This document shows, one piece after another, positions 12,849 through 24,240 of a stretch of DNA of 64,000 nt. How positions within the stretch are numbered: position 1 is the stretch's first letter; each line of letters starts with the position of its first letter. The translations under genes and the position numbers were made by a program. The stretch comes from Rhypophila decipiens (lineage: Eukaryota; Ascomycota; Sordariomycetes; Sordariales; Naviculisporaceae). The notes under the pieces were generated by a model. That model saw nothing but the letters and a program-made list of their open reading frames with translations, was not told the origin of the DNA and did no database searches. The stretch is from the NCBI GenBank assembly GCA_033297075.1, contig MU858133.1, positions 62,001 to 126,000 of the forward strand, written 5' to 3'.

Positions 12849-13625
12849 ACGGTCCATGTGTCGTTGTCGTTTTTCATTTTCCATCTCGTTATGTGTGCGC
12901 GCTTGTTTGTTTCCAAACTGGCACAAAATATGATATCTGTATTTGGAGTTAGCTAAATGGGTTCAATGAGGGAATGTGGTATGGATGAGCGTCTGGTGGA
13001 ATCAACTTGAAGGAATAACAGGACAGACGGACAAACATAACCAGGTTGTTTTGTTTGTTTGTTTCAGCGGGAGAAGGATGGAGTGACGCGACGGGAATTT
13101 CATCTAGATAATGATATCCTTTTGGGGGTGGGAGGGATAGGTGCATCTCAGATAGGATGACCTTAATGAACGATTTCAACATCTTTAACTTTTTTCATCG
13201 GCTCCGAGAACCTTGAACGTTGGTGTGTGATGAGAAGGGGTCGAATTTGAGTTCTGATTCCGACCATGCCTGGTTCTTGTGCTTTTGACTGCCAAGGGTC
13301 CAAGGCCGATTTATTGGATTCACAAACGCCACTTGTTCTTCGTTTGTCTGATTTTCTGATTTTCCCAAGCACAGCCCCCTTTACCATGTCACCTTTACAG
13401 GTCAGACCCTGAGGTAAATCTAGTGACCAATAGTAAGGTCCATAAGAAGACTCACGATTTCTGCATGAACCACCACCAACTGCAGGAAGCCGGACACCGT
13501 CACACGACACGAGACGCCGACCTGTCCGAGGACATCAGTGTTCTCTCACCCATCACATAACTTGAGCATCAACTCCAGACGCCCATCCCACCAAAACACA
13601 AACAAGGCAACATATAATCATCGCG
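12849..13625. other. Intergenic, no gene seen
   Basis: 777 bp between two genes on the same strand. It contains the 3' end of the transporter transcript and the promoter of the hydrolase gene. Nothing else recognised. Confidence 0.5.
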
Positions 13626-14675
13626 ATGACATTCCCACCGCCCCTAATAATCCCTCCCCTCAAACAGCCCCACCACCAAACCTTTATCATCCTCCACGGG
13701 CGCGGCTCATCAGCCCAAAAGTTTGGCCCAAGCCTGCTAGCAACAGAATTCGCCATCCCGGGTAGACTCGTATCCTCCAGACCTGAACACAAACCACTGG
13801 CATCTATTTCCGTTCCAGTCGGCTCAAGCGAACCAATAATTGCTACATGTACACTCCCGAGTGTATTCCCCCACGCAAAATTTATATTTCCAACAGCCCC
13901 CCGGACGAGGGCGACGTTATACAAGCGGGCCAAGACGAACCAGTGGTTTGATAACTGGATCCTCGGCTCACAAGCTAACGAGCGGGAGGAATTACAAGCT
14001 CCCGGATTGAAACAGACAGTTACCTATTTGCATGGGTTGTTAAAAAGTGAAATTGATACCTGTCCCGGGGGTTCGAGAAATGTGATCCTATGGGGCTTGA
14101 GCCAGGGCTGTGCTGCTAGTCTGGTCTCGCTTTTGTTGTGGGACAATGAAGACATGGATCCGTTGGGCGGTGTGGTGGGCATGTGTGGATGGTTACCTTA
14201 TACTTTGAGGATCGAGGCCGAGATGGGTCTTTCTGAGGAGAGGGATAACAAGGCGGATGGGGAAGAAGATGACCCCTTTCATCCTTTTGAATGGGACGCG
14301 AAGCAAGAAATGGTCGACGATGGGGAGGATCCGTTCGAGCGAAGTGTTGGTGAGGAGCAGAGCAAAGAGCTGGATCCAGCCGGGCGGGCGATAGAATGGT
14401 TGAGGACCGAGATTGAACTTGACCAGAGCAAGGAGCAAGGAAAGGCGAAAGACTCGGGGTTCAAGCCAATACCCGTGTTTCTTGGCCACGGCGTTGAGGA
14501 TGGCAACGTGAGTATTACCCTGGGAAGGACTGCATTTTCTTGCTTGACGGACTTGGGTGTTGAGCGGGCCGAGTGGAAAGAGTATGAAGGTCTGGGACAC
14601 TGGTATTCTGCCGAGATGCTGAGCGATATCGTCGATTGGATCTGGCGAGAGACGGGGTGGAAGAGGACGGGATAG
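13626..14675 (+). CDS. Serine hydrolase of the phospholipase/carboxylesterase (acyl-protein thioesterase) family
   Basis: Single exon, 349 residues. The fold is alpha/beta hydrolase: HGRGSSAQKF near the N terminus (oxyanion loop), the nucleophile elbow LWGLSQGCA, the acid in GHGVEDGNV and the catalytic His in EGLGHWYS. This arrangement is that of the acyl-protein thioesterase/carboxylesterase family, which hydrolyses lipid or short acyl esters. It is about 100 residues longer than standard Apt1 because of an acidic insert rich in Glu, Asp and Lys (roughly residues 195-270) between the Ser and Asp elements. There is no signal peptide, so it is probably cytosolic. The substrate is unknown. Confidence 0.88.
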   Translation: MTFPPPLIIPPLKQPHHQTFIILHGRGSSAQKFGPSLLATEFAIPGRLVSSRPEHKPLASISVPVGSSEPIIATCTLPSVFPHAKFIFPTAPRTRATLYKRAKTNQWFDNWILGSQANEREELQAPGLKQTVTYLHGLLKSEIDTCPGGSRNVILWGLSQGCAASLVSLLLWDNEDMDPLGGVVGMCGWLPYTLRIEAEMGLSEERDNKADGEEDDPFHPFEWDAKQEMVDDGEDPFERSVGEEQSKELDPAGRAIEWLRTEIELDQSKEQGKAKDSGFKPIPVFLGHGVEDGNVSITLGRTAFSCLTDLGVERAEWKEYEGLGHWYSAEMLSDIVDWIWRETGWKRTG

Positions 14676-15642
14676 TCTGTCATTAGTCAATATCAAGGAG
14701 GATTTCATATGCGTGTCAAGTGCACAACACATGTCCTTCTGACCATGCTGGCGGATCCCTCGTTGCACAGCATCTGTGGTATTCCCCGACGCATTCGTGA
14801 ACCGCTATAATTCAAGCAGCAGCATTGCACAGATCCAAGACAAAAACCTGTCATTTGGCTTCCGTGTAACTGACTCTGTCATCATCGGACAATTCAGACT
14901 TGACTCACTGGCTATCAAGGTCACGTCTTGATAGGCTTGTTGTGTTACCCAGATTCACGGCAGATGTGATTATCATTCTTAATTGCCCTGTCCAGGTTGC
15001 TGGGTGAGTCCAGGCCAGAAGCCCAATATCCGCCCAACCGGCATCATGAACATGCACGCCACCATCTCCAAGCCGATCAGACGCAGATTGGGGGCCAATA
15101 TCTTCCAAGAATTTCCATCGTCTTTTCCAGATGCCGTGACTTCATACATGAACTCGACCAGTCAGAATCCAGATTGTCATGCACAAGACGTGCTCGAACA
15201 GGTTAGTACACGCTGGCTGCCTGCCTTGGTGCCTTGGTGCCTGTTATCATGCAGCTCAGCCTCAAAACTCGGCTTCTGACTGGACCGCAGGAGGAACTGG
15301 ACTTGGGTTCAAACTCCAATGAATGACTCTGTCCAGTCCGTGTCCAGAATGGTAGGACTCTGGCACCTGGGTGATGGAATCCCCGCACTTCCAGGCTCTT
15401 CCCGTCCTCAATTACTCCCTTACTGAACGAACCCTTACATATGATCGGACAGAATTCATCCCGATTTTAACCACACCCTTCCAACCAGGGACTGTGTCGT
15501 ATTTCGGTGTGTCTGTGTGTGCTCTCATTTGGGCTTCAACGGCTTTTTTTCTTTGGGGGTGAAAGACGACAAATGACGATGAATTTTGGTCCGCGACTGT
15601 CACGACAGCGACAGCGACGACAACGATAACCAGCTGGTGAGG
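14676..15642. other. Intergenic, no gene seen
   Basis: About 970 bp upstream of the PARP-like gene. No RNA gene or convincing coding segment recognised. Confidence 0.45.
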
Positions 15643-17002
15643 ATGGCCAAGAAGAAGAAGAGTAAGAGCACTTCTACTAAATCGGCGCCAAGTACGCCGA
15701 CCAAGTCCACCAAGGTCACAGTGACAGAGGTGACGACTCCAATCCCGACACCAACCCCGATCGCGACTCCAACTCCGATCGTTGCTACGCCTGGTTCAGC
15801 ATCCGAACTGGACTATTGGCGGTTTACAGATCAGATCTACAACAATGGCGACCGAGACTCGACTTTAAACCCGGACACCTCGGGCTTATGGGAATATGCA
15901 CCGGTAAGACACCACTGCACCAGTACAGTTAAAATGTCTTGGCACCGAACCTACAGGTATTGACTGGAGGTCATGATAGGAATTTGTGCCGCTCAGTCGC
16001 TACGATCCGAGATTCAACGAGAGTATGATAGGACCGATTAATGATCCTGCCAGAGTTGAAGCAATGGACTAACATGAAGCCATCAACAGTCGCAAATGCC
16101 TTTCACGAGGGATGGATCCATCAGCACAAAAGAGCAGACATCATAGCGATATACCACGTCGACGAGGAGGCCTTTTGCATGTGGCAGCACGGCCAAAAGT
16201 TTAATCGCTACTTGTATGCCTATCCATGATCCCAGGTTGACTGGAGGCCGTGGCCCGTGGCAGCGCTAATCATCTGCCATTGTATGTTGACACAGGAAGA
16301 GCACATACGGGTGGACGAGACCCAAGTTAAAATTCCACGGCACCACTCGGGCCTGCGCCTTTGGGAACCCCGGTCGGCCGTTGGAGCCGTGCTGGAATGA
16401 GCAGTGCCACTTTTGCTGCATCCTATGGAGGTGAGGACTACTCACATGTTTCCGAAGACAACAGTGGATGCTGATTTTACAAAAAGGGGGTTCAGGTTAG
16501 AGACGGCAAGTGAGTGGACTCACCTGCTCATATCTCAAGACTCACTTTGAGAAGGTGGAATAATGCTGACCGTCGTGTGTTTATCAGAATTTGGTGGCAT
16601 GTTTGGGCAAGGGATATACTCATCTGATGCGTCGTCGAGTAAGCAGATACGACCTTTCTTCTCTTACTGTGCCCGGGTCAGGTATCCGTCCGGCAGCTTA
16701 CCAAGGTAAACAAAACAGAAGCAGACCACTACGTCAAAAACCTACACAACCCATTCATCAATCAACCGCGAGCCATCCTCGTCTGCCGGGTTGTATGCGA
16801 CAAGCCCCAGCGCGTCGTCGGCCCAGACTATCACCGTCGACAGCCGGATTCTGGATATAACTGCGTCGAAGGCCTTACCAAGAAGGATGGAGGGACCGTC
16901 AGGTACCCCGAGACGATTGTCTACAGGGAGGATGCCATTGCACCGGTCGCTGTCGTCATTTATGAGAAGGAGTATATCAAGGCTGCGAAGGAGGCGCCAT
17001 GA
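15643..17002 (+). CDS. PARP-like catalytic-domain protein (ADP-ribosyltransferase fold), seven exons
   Basis: This gene appears only when spliced: exons 15643-15903, 15980-16022, 16090-16213, 16296-16430, 16487-16509, 16588-16638 and 16719-17002. All phases match and give 306 residues. Introns carry normal fungal signals (for example donor GTATGA and branch ACTAAC in intron 2). The N terminus is basic and low in complexity (MAKKKKSKS, then Thr-Pro repeats), possibly nuclear. The rest matches the PARP catalytic fold: KFHGTTRAC supplies the first His, FGQGIYSSDASSKADHY the Tyr region, and RYPETIVYREDA the Glu-type motif, so the H-Y-E triad seems kept. A Cys-rich stretch (CWNEQCHFCC) lies between. 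It probably transfers ADP-ribose from NAD+; the target is unknown. The 23-nt fifth exon is the least certain part. Confidence 0.8.
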
Positions 17003-19545
17003 TACTGTGAAAAGATGAAGCGAGCGAGTGAAACAAGAGACCCTGTGATTGGAGATGGCACTGTAGCTTGCGATATTGCCTTGGTTTGGAGACAGTACAA
17101 GCCTTGGAGTGCGAGGCCGGAGGCATAGAAGCGCCCAAAAGGGGTTCTGAAAGTCATAGGGAAAGGTTCCAAGGGATGCCCACATATAATAGTATTGGTG
17201 CCTGTGTATGGAAGTAGTGGTGCCTGATTTTAATCCCCAACAGTTTTGCTTTCAGGACAAAGGTAATGTACCCAGTGAATGGACCAGCCGACCGTGAGAA
17301 AAGATTATCCTTTGGAGGGCACACGCTAGACCATCGCTGCAAGCAACACTTCCTACTTACCGTCTTATGTTAGCACCTAGGTAACAATCTACCGCGGTGA
17401 GTCCCGACCCCTACAGGATCATCATATGCCTTAAGTCTTGACCTTAGGTTGACCTAATACGGCTATCCGAACGGCTTGCCACGGCCCGAGTCAAGAAGAG
17501 GCGGGTCCACGCCGTTCACCGGATGTTTGCTGCCGACAGTGCCGAGTTGGAACCTACACTAGACTAGGCTACGTGCGGCTCTGTGGCCCATATTTGGTGT
17601 TACATTGTCTGTGTTTATTTGTCGACGGATTACCACAACAAGTGTAGGGTTGGTGCATGTCCTGATACGTTCTTGGCCCCTTTTAGGGAATAGGACTTCT
17701 CCAACAGTTCCATGGCGTCTGGGCTTTATTGTCCTGTCATATTCTTCGTGGAGACTGGAGACAGACTGTGACGAGCAATGCTCAGAGCTGGTATGTAGAG
17801 GGGAGTTGGAGCCAAAACCATGTGCCTCTTCATTCCTAGATATTAAAGTCGACCGGATTCACGTGAGGAACCGCGAAATGGTCATCTGCGTCTTTATACG
17901 TCAGGTACCACACACAGATAAATCTTTAGGTAGACAGGAGGCCGGGAATTTTCCATGCCATCCTTTTTCTGCTCTTTGAACAACCGACGAATCAGATGGG
18001 GCAATGCCACTGGAATTTCTAGTGTGTTGCCCCCATGATGATGCCAAGCCTGCTAGTCCCAGTGGCGATCTGCCACCCACATCAGTGGGTTCAAAGCTAG
18101 CTTTCTTGACGGGTAAATGCTTGGAGAGGATAAAGAGGAGATTTACAAACACTGGAGTGACTGGTTCATGTGAAAGCATGCACGTGCCACGTATCTCTGA
18201 GGTGAAGGGCAATGCGTCGGGGTTGGAATACGGTACAGGTACTTCGGTGACTGGAGCATCTCTTTCGTGATGAGAAGGAGTAAGCCGTTCGAGAAGAAAA
18301 AGAAGACAGAAAAGACATCCAAGTCCAATCAAGCATCACAAAGAAACGGCCCGCAGGACAAAAATGTCGTGGCAGCCTTGGGGAAGCTTGTTGGAGGCAG
18401 TGGAGGCTCAAAGTACATGGATTCCATATCCTGAGGGGAAGGAGGAGATTGTGGGGTCGGACTTTATCCTCTGACCTCTCTCCATCTTTTGTTCTTCTCT
18501 CGAACTCTTCATATCCTTTCTTGGCACATTTCGTTTGAGAGGTTGATTGGCGCTGTTAACTGCCGAATAATTAATTGTCACCAAAGGGTCCAAGACGCAT
18601 TCACTCAATCGGTGATAATAGGGGTCCTTTGACTGTCTTGACTTTTCACCGGAGCTAAATTGTCTGGCCAGTACCGAGAAATATACTGCCATCGGCGGCT
18701 TTAGGCGGTCCAGTGACAGCTGGGATTAACTATCTACGTATATCTATTGAAGCTGGTGGTTGCCCTCGGTTCTCGGATTTGAGGGTCGGCAGTTGGCTTG
18801 AGGAACTCACCTTCTCATGGCAATGGTTACAATGCTAAAATATGGGACAACGCTAGCAGGATCCTTTACTGGTACGGGTCAGTAGCGAGTACCGGATTCC
18901 CACATCTGGACATTTTCCTACCACTAGTTCGGTGTCGTGGTTGGAGTGGTGAAAGGATCTCGGTGAGGATATTGTCTATAACGTCAATTCTGTTTGGAGG
19001 AGACAAAGATGTTGATCTGCCCTGTCAACGGCAGGTAAACCAGGTTGCTGGTGCTCGTGCCATGTGGGAATGAGATCACTGATGCGATGCATGGTCCCTA
19101 TACCGGTAGGAACAGTTCGTGGAAGGGACCGGTGCGAGCGGTTCCCTGTTTTCTTGACCATCTGACAGCACTCGCCATCACCAAAGCATCGATTCCGGGG
19201 ACGTGGGTTGGACCGGGTGTGGGGAAGCACCACGCCGTCAAGATGGGAATGGATCAGCGCCTTTTTGCCTCCACTTCCACGCATTTTTACTTGCATGTTG
19301 TACCTGTAAACCGAACCTGCAATCCCCGACGTCCGGGGTATCGGCATGGCAATCAATTCTGGGGCACTTAATATGCGGAGGCTACCCAGTGGGACAGACA
19401 GGAACCCCAAAACAATGTTGCACAGATCTGGGGATAATACATTGGCTTTATAACCCCTTCGTGACCCCTCCTCTCTATATCCTGTAATTCCCATAATCAT
19501 CGACAAGTTGGCACACACATTGATCTTCGACATACAGACACCAGC
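17003..19545. other. Long intergenic region, no gene seen
   Basis: About 2.5 kb. The ORFs on both strands (for example near 17605-17979 and 18976-19602) show no domain, no plausible splice chain and no coding-like composition. The last part is the promoter of the next transporter gene. Confidence 0.45.
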
Positions 19546-21122
19546 ATGTCCGAGGTTGAAAAGAAGAGAAGTAGCGACGGTGAGGGCGTCGAAGTCGACC
19601 ATGTCAAGCAGGAACAGACCGCCCCGGCCACGACGGACTCCTGGGTAGCCCAGTTCCAGTCACGAGACGAAGAATGGCGCAAAACAACCACCAAGAAGCT
19701 CGTCCGCAAGATCGACACCCGTCTGCTGCCATTCCTCATCGTCATGTACCTGCTCAACTTCCTCGACCGCGCCAACCTTGCCCAGGCCCGCCAGGGTGAC
19801 CTTGAGAAAGATCTGGGAATGACAGGCACGGATTTCAACCTGGCCACTTCCATCTTCTTCGTCGGGTACCTCCTCATGCAGCTGCCGTCCAACATGCTCA
19901 TCACCCGTGTACGACCTTCGCTCTATCTGACGACGGCCATGATGCTCTGGGGTGGCGTTTCGGCCTGCAATGCTGCAACTCACAAATTCACCGAGCTTAT
20001 CGTCGTGAGATTTTTCTTGGGCTTCGTCGAGGCGCCTTTCTTCCCCGGCGCCATCTTCCTCATGAGCTCCTGGTACTCGCGTGCTGAGCTCACCCGCCGC
20101 ATGTCGTACTTTTATTCGGGCAACGCGCTGGCCAACATGTTTGGCGGTATCATCGGTGCCTCAGTTCTGGACAACATGGACATGGCCCAGGGCATCGCCG
20201 GCTGGAGATGGCTGTTCATCCTCGAGGGTGTGATCACCATTGGTGTCGCCTTCATTGGTATTGTCGTCCTGCCCGATTACCCGGCCACCACAAAGTGGCT
20301 CAGCGAGGAGGAGCGGGCCTTTGCGCAATGGCGCCTCAAGCGCGATATCAACGAGGACGACGAAGCCACGGCCACGACTCTCTGGGGCGGCGCCAAGCTC
20401 GCCCTGCTCGACTACAGACTCTACCTTTTCGTCCTCCTGCAGCATCTCAGCTTGCTGTCCCAGACGTTTCAGTATTTCTTCCCATCGATCGTGGGTACTT
20501 TGGGATATGGAAAGATTGAGACTCTCTGGCTCACCGTGCCGGTCTGGTTCGGTACCTTCTTGGTCTCTGTCGGTGTGACATTCTCTTCGTCCAAGACGAA
20601 GGATCGTAGTTTGCACATCTTTGTCATGATGCTTGTCGCCGCTGTTGGTAATGCCATTGCTACCGGGACGACCAACACTGGCGCTCGCTTCTTTGCCATG
20701 TTTTTGATGCCCATGGGTGCTGTTTCGTCCTGTAAGCTAACCTTCAACCAGACTCATCTAGACACCATTAGCTAACACCGTGACTTCAAACAGACCAAAT
20801 CATCCTGTCTTGGATTGCCAACTCGTTCCCCCGCCCCATGGTCAAGCGTTCTGCCGCCCTTGCCATCGCCAACATGGTCGGCAACACGGCCAGCATCTAC
20901 GGATCCTACATGTACCCGGCGTCCACGGCTCCTCAGTATATCCCCGGTGGCAGCACCAACGCCGTCATCTGCTTGCTGGTCGGCTTGCTGGCTCTGTTCC
21001 TCCGCTTCCTGCACATCCGCGAGAACAAGAAGCTCGAACAGGCCGAACAGAACAGAGCCGCGGGCAACGTGGAGGAGGACGGTGCGGATCGGCGTGCTGA
21101 TGGGTTTAGATATGTATACTAA
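19546..21122 (+). CDS. MFS transporter, anion:cation symporter (ACS) family
   Basis: Two exons, 19546-20731 and 20794-21122; 504 residues. The 62-nt intron has a GTAAGC donor and a GCTAAC branch point. A soluble, charged N terminus is followed by about 12 membrane helices. Family marks are LLNFLDRANLAQARQGDL after helix 1, GFVEAPFFPGAIFLMSSWY, and GWRWLFILEGVITI after helix 6. It resembles fungal carboxylate/vitamin permeases of the plasma membrane; the substrate is unknown. It is clearly a different subfamily member from the transporter at 11099-12848 and not a recent duplicate. Confidence 0.93.
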
Positions 21123-22145
21123 TGATCTTAATCTCCTATCATGGGCGATACGAATACGTCTAAAGGGTTGTGGAATCTTGGAAACATACGGCCTTTGCCG
21201 GCTGTACACAGCTGTACAGACCGTTGGTGTTTTGCCGATTTGGTTGGGGGGATGATTATGATACCACTGCAGCGGGAGTACTTTTGTCAAGTTCTTGTTA
21301 ATTGATGATTTATTCGGCAAAGAAAAATGACCAACCGGCGAGCAAGTTTATGCGATGCTATGTGAACTAACCTGGAAGTACCCGCCCGAGTTGGTGTGCC
21401 AAATAGCTGCAAGGTATGCCACGACAGACACCAAAAGTCCTTGGCCCAGATGTCATTGCATGACCGACCGCGCCTCCCGCACCGTGTGCGTCCAGACTAT
21501 CGATTCGCCGGGACAATAATCCCACCCCCGTCGAGCCGTATTATTGATGTTTCTTGAGGCCACTCTGGTCATAAAACCTGACCGAAATGTTCAGTAAGTA
21601 TTTGGCATTTCCCCGGAGTGTTTTGCTCATCCTTTGAACGAGAATTCTAGCTTCTTTCCCCAAGTATCCGTATTGGCGGTGAAGCCACCGACGGAAATAA
21701 CGTGGGTTAGCTCAAGCCAAGGTTTCCACAATGTAAGCTTACAATTCCCGTGCAACAGCTTTCTCTGGAGCTAAAAAGGTCGCTGACGATCAGCCCCTCA
21801 TTCCTTCATTCTCCTTTCATAGAGACAGTCTCACATTTTGAGATTCCACTCTGATTCTCTACCAATATTTCCGTCCGCGTCCTCTTTCCGACCCGACCAT
21901 CGTCCCTTGCGTTGTGCTCCAAGTACACGCCCAGGTTCCGGATTGTTCGCCGGGTTTCGGAACAGAGCGGGGCCCATCGTCGGTGCCAAGCAAAAAGCCC
22001 GAGTATTCCGGACAAGACCCAGCACGAACGGAACACCGACTGAAACCGTCAAATTACCCGAGTCGGCCGGCGTAACCTCATCGCCATCGCCATCGCCATC
22101 TTCCAGTCCATTTCCGTCTCGACCTCACCGCAAGGAACAGCCATA
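21123..22145. other. Intergenic and probable 5' leader
   Basis: About 1 kb. An open frame at 21838-22146 runs up to the next gene but is in another frame and rich in Pro and Ser; it is best read as leader sequence. A short CATCGC hexamer run (about 3.5 copies, near 22079-22100) lies just before the cytochrome b561 start codon. Confidence 0.45.
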
Positions 22146-22994
22146 ATGAACAGCCTCCAAGTCCGCCATGGGGACCACGCCGACGGCGACGAGCCCAAGA
22201 AATTCCCCATCCACGGCACCCTCATGTGGACGGCCTACCTCGTCCTGTTTCCCCTCGGAACGCTCCTAATCCGCACCTCCCCGTCGCCCGCTAAACCTCC
22301 AACTCGTCAACCACCGACTGCTTCCAAAATCCGCTCAACTTCTCCGTTTTCCAAATTTCCCTCCTTCGCATCCTGGACCGCGATACAACCCTTCACGCGC
22401 CACTGGGTCCCCCAAGCCATCGCCACCGTCCTCTCCCTCACCGGTGCAATGATAGGCTGGTCACATACTCACTTTTCAAGACCAAAGTCATTGCATACCA
22501 TCCTCGGAAGCTTGATCTCTTTTTGTCTTGTCGTCCAGGTCTTGCTGGGATGGCGCCATCACGTTGCCTTTTTAAAGGTTCGCCAAAGAACTTGGATGGC
22601 AAGGGTGCATATCTGGCTGGGAAGAGCCATCTTGGCAATGGGGTGGACGAATATCCTTCTCGGAATGTCTCATCATCACCATGAGATTTTGGGGATTAGT
22701 TCGATTTTCTTGGCGGCAGGGGTTATTTTGGTCTGGGCTGTCGGCTTGACGTTTTGGATTTGGGCTTGGGGACGAGGAGAGAGACTGAGACGGGAGAAGG
22801 TCTTGGACGGTGAAGGCGAAGAGGGCATTGGGCTGACTGCGAATGGAAATGGGAATGCAAATAGGAGGGTTGGAGATGAGTACTTTGCCCTTGGTGGGAT
22901 TAGTGACGATGAGGGCGGCGAGAGTGATGATGACACGAAGGGGTTAAGGAAGGAGAGGAGGAGCGGTGAGGTGACAAGTCGGGGCACTGTTTAA
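22146..22994 (+). CDS. Cytochrome b561 domain membrane protein
   Basis: Single exon, 282 residues. The pattern of helices and spaced histidines fits the b561 fold, which carries two haems and passes electrons across a membrane: FPIHGTLMWTAYLVLFP, RHWVPQAIATVLSLTGAM, LHTILGSLISFCLV and RVHIWLGRAILAMGW each place a His at a helix end. There is no N-terminal DOMON domain, so this is a stand-alone b561 unit. The C-terminal ~80 residues are a charged cytosolic tail rich in Gly, Glu and Arg. The electron donor and acceptor cannot be predicted. The start is the first ATG in frame after the hexamer run. Confidence 0.85.
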   Translation: MNSLQVRHGDHADGDEPKKFPIHGTLMWTAYLVLFPLGTLLIRTSPSPAKPPTRQPPTASKIRSTSPFSKFPSFASWTAIQPFTRHWVPQAIATVLSLTGAMIGWSHTHFSRPKSLHTILGSLISFCLVVQVLLGWRHHVAFLKVRQRTWMARVHIWLGRAILAMGWTNILLGMSHHHHEILGISSIFLAAGVILVWAVGLTFWIWAWGRGERLRREKVLDGEGEEGIGLTANGNGNANRRVGDEYFALGGISDDEGGESDDDTKGLRKERRSGEVTSRGTV

Positions 22995-23205
22995 ACTCTT
23001 TCTAAGGACCGTCTGTGCAATGGTGGAATAACGCGTGTACCCAATCCCGCTCTAAGAAATATAATAGTTAAGACGTGTAATGGATAGTATCCCTAGAAAT
23101 TAAAACTAACCTTCTTCAATAAGCCAATAACCCAATCTTTCCCCTGCTAATTCCCCAAGTTCAGGGGCGGCAAATAACCTCCCTCCGATTGAGACGGGTG
23201 TACCC

Positions 23206-23730
23206 TCATCCCCGACAGACATCATCCTCATCCGCATTATCCTTCAGCTCGCCAACACCCACATTCGCAATCTCCACGTTCACAGCTAAGATATCTGCCT
23301 GATCCGATGCAACTCGCACGCTAGGAAAGTGAACATCACTCTCGCATGAGCCGTCATAGTCTCGATGGCAATCCACAAGGTTCAGACTCTTATCCTTCAG
23401 AGTCTGGTTATCAGCCACGAGAAAACACGCCCCCGTAGTCCAGCCTGAGGTTCGACTCTCGGTATTCTCCTGCACATGAGCCACCAATTGACCGATAGTT
23501 GCACCGTAGAAATCCGAGGTTGGTGGATCAGAGACTGGCGGGAGGGTAGCCTCTATGTTCTTGACAAACTTGTGTTCACGTGCTGAGGGCAGCGTGTTTT
23601 TGTCGTGGACGAGGATGAGGGCTTTGCATTGTTCTTCTGAGCCTTTGTAATAGGCATCATGGAGGATTTCTGAGAGTGTCTCGACCGTGACCGCGGCGGT
23701 GCAGAAGATTGGAATATAAGTTGCCCCCAT
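23206..23730 (-). CDS. Small conserved fungal protein, DUF6924-like
   Basis: 174 residues from the ATG at 23730. The longer open frame that continues upstream runs through a poly-A tract and is not expected to be coding. Recognisable features are MGATYIPIFCTAAVTVETL, CKALILVHDKNTLPS, GACFLVADNQTL, SLNLVDCHRDYDG and VEIANVGVGELKDNADEDD at the C terminus. This conserved block (stored-duty phrase followed by IAN..V.EL) resembles the DUF6924 family of small soluble proteins with no known function. Family placement is from memory of the pattern and moderately sure. No membrane segment or signal peptide. Confidence 0.7.
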   Translation of the reverse strand: MGATYIPIFCTAAVTVETLSEILHDAYYKGSEEQCKALILVHDKNTLPSAREHKFVKNIEATLPPVSDPPTSDFYGATIGQLVAHVQENTESRTSGWTTGACFLVADNQTLKDKSLNLVDCHRDYDGSCESDVHFPSVRVASDQADILAVNVEIANVGVGELKDNADEDDVCRG

Positions 23731-24240
23731 CTTGCTGACTTTTCTGGGCGCTGGCGTTGTTGGAGATGCTTTTGCGTTTGGTTGTAAAGAGGGAAAGCAA
23801 AAATCCAAGATGAAGATCGGAGACTCGGACTGGCAGGTATTTTGTACCTGAAAAAAAAAAAAAAAAAAAAAAGAACGCCACACAAAGTTAATGTTGTCAG
23901 GGCTTACCTTACCCTACCCTCGTAGTTTTTTCGTATTCAGAATTCTGGTTAAACTTTGATTTAGGAACTTTCCCAGCATGGCCCACTGGGCTTGGGCTTT
24001 AACGTTTTGTCGTTGTCGAATTGCACAAATGGTTCGCGGTGGACAGGGACCATCGCACAATCCTGTAGCTCGTTTCGGTGAAATATGCAGAGACGTGTGA
24101 GCATCTATCCTTGTTCAGCTCTTTCTTCGCTCCGATGAGCCGAAGGCTTGGATAGCGTCCGTGGTTCTCGTCTGATCAAGGTCAGCGTGGAACTCTCACA
24201 TGGGTGCACCCTTTAGCGTAATTCCCGGTAGAGGACATAA
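23731..24240. other. Intergenic, contains a poly-A tract
   Basis: 510 bp between two minus-strand genes. It holds a 22-A run (listed separately) and the promoter of the DUF6924-like gene. Confidence 0.5.
23851..23872. repeat. Poly-A/T homopolymer, 22 nt
   Basis: An uninterrupted run of 22 A on the plus strand, about 120 bp upstream of the ATG of the minus-strand gene, so on the transcribed side it is a T-run in the promoter. Such poly(dA:dT) tracts disfavour nucleosomes in fungal promoters. Its exact length may be affected by sequencing. Confidence 0.9.

Noticed and set aside
17605..17979. 124-codon open frame on the plus strand
   Set aside because: No recognisable domain, and no neighbouring exon continues it.
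18976..19602. 208-codon open frame on the minus strand before the second ACS transporter
   Set aside because: No domain, unlikely composition, and it overlaps the promoter and start of the transporter gene.
21838..22146. Open frame just upstream of the cytochrome b561 gene
   Set aside because: Different frame, Pro/Ser-rich, and it would overlap the start codon; best read as leader sequence.
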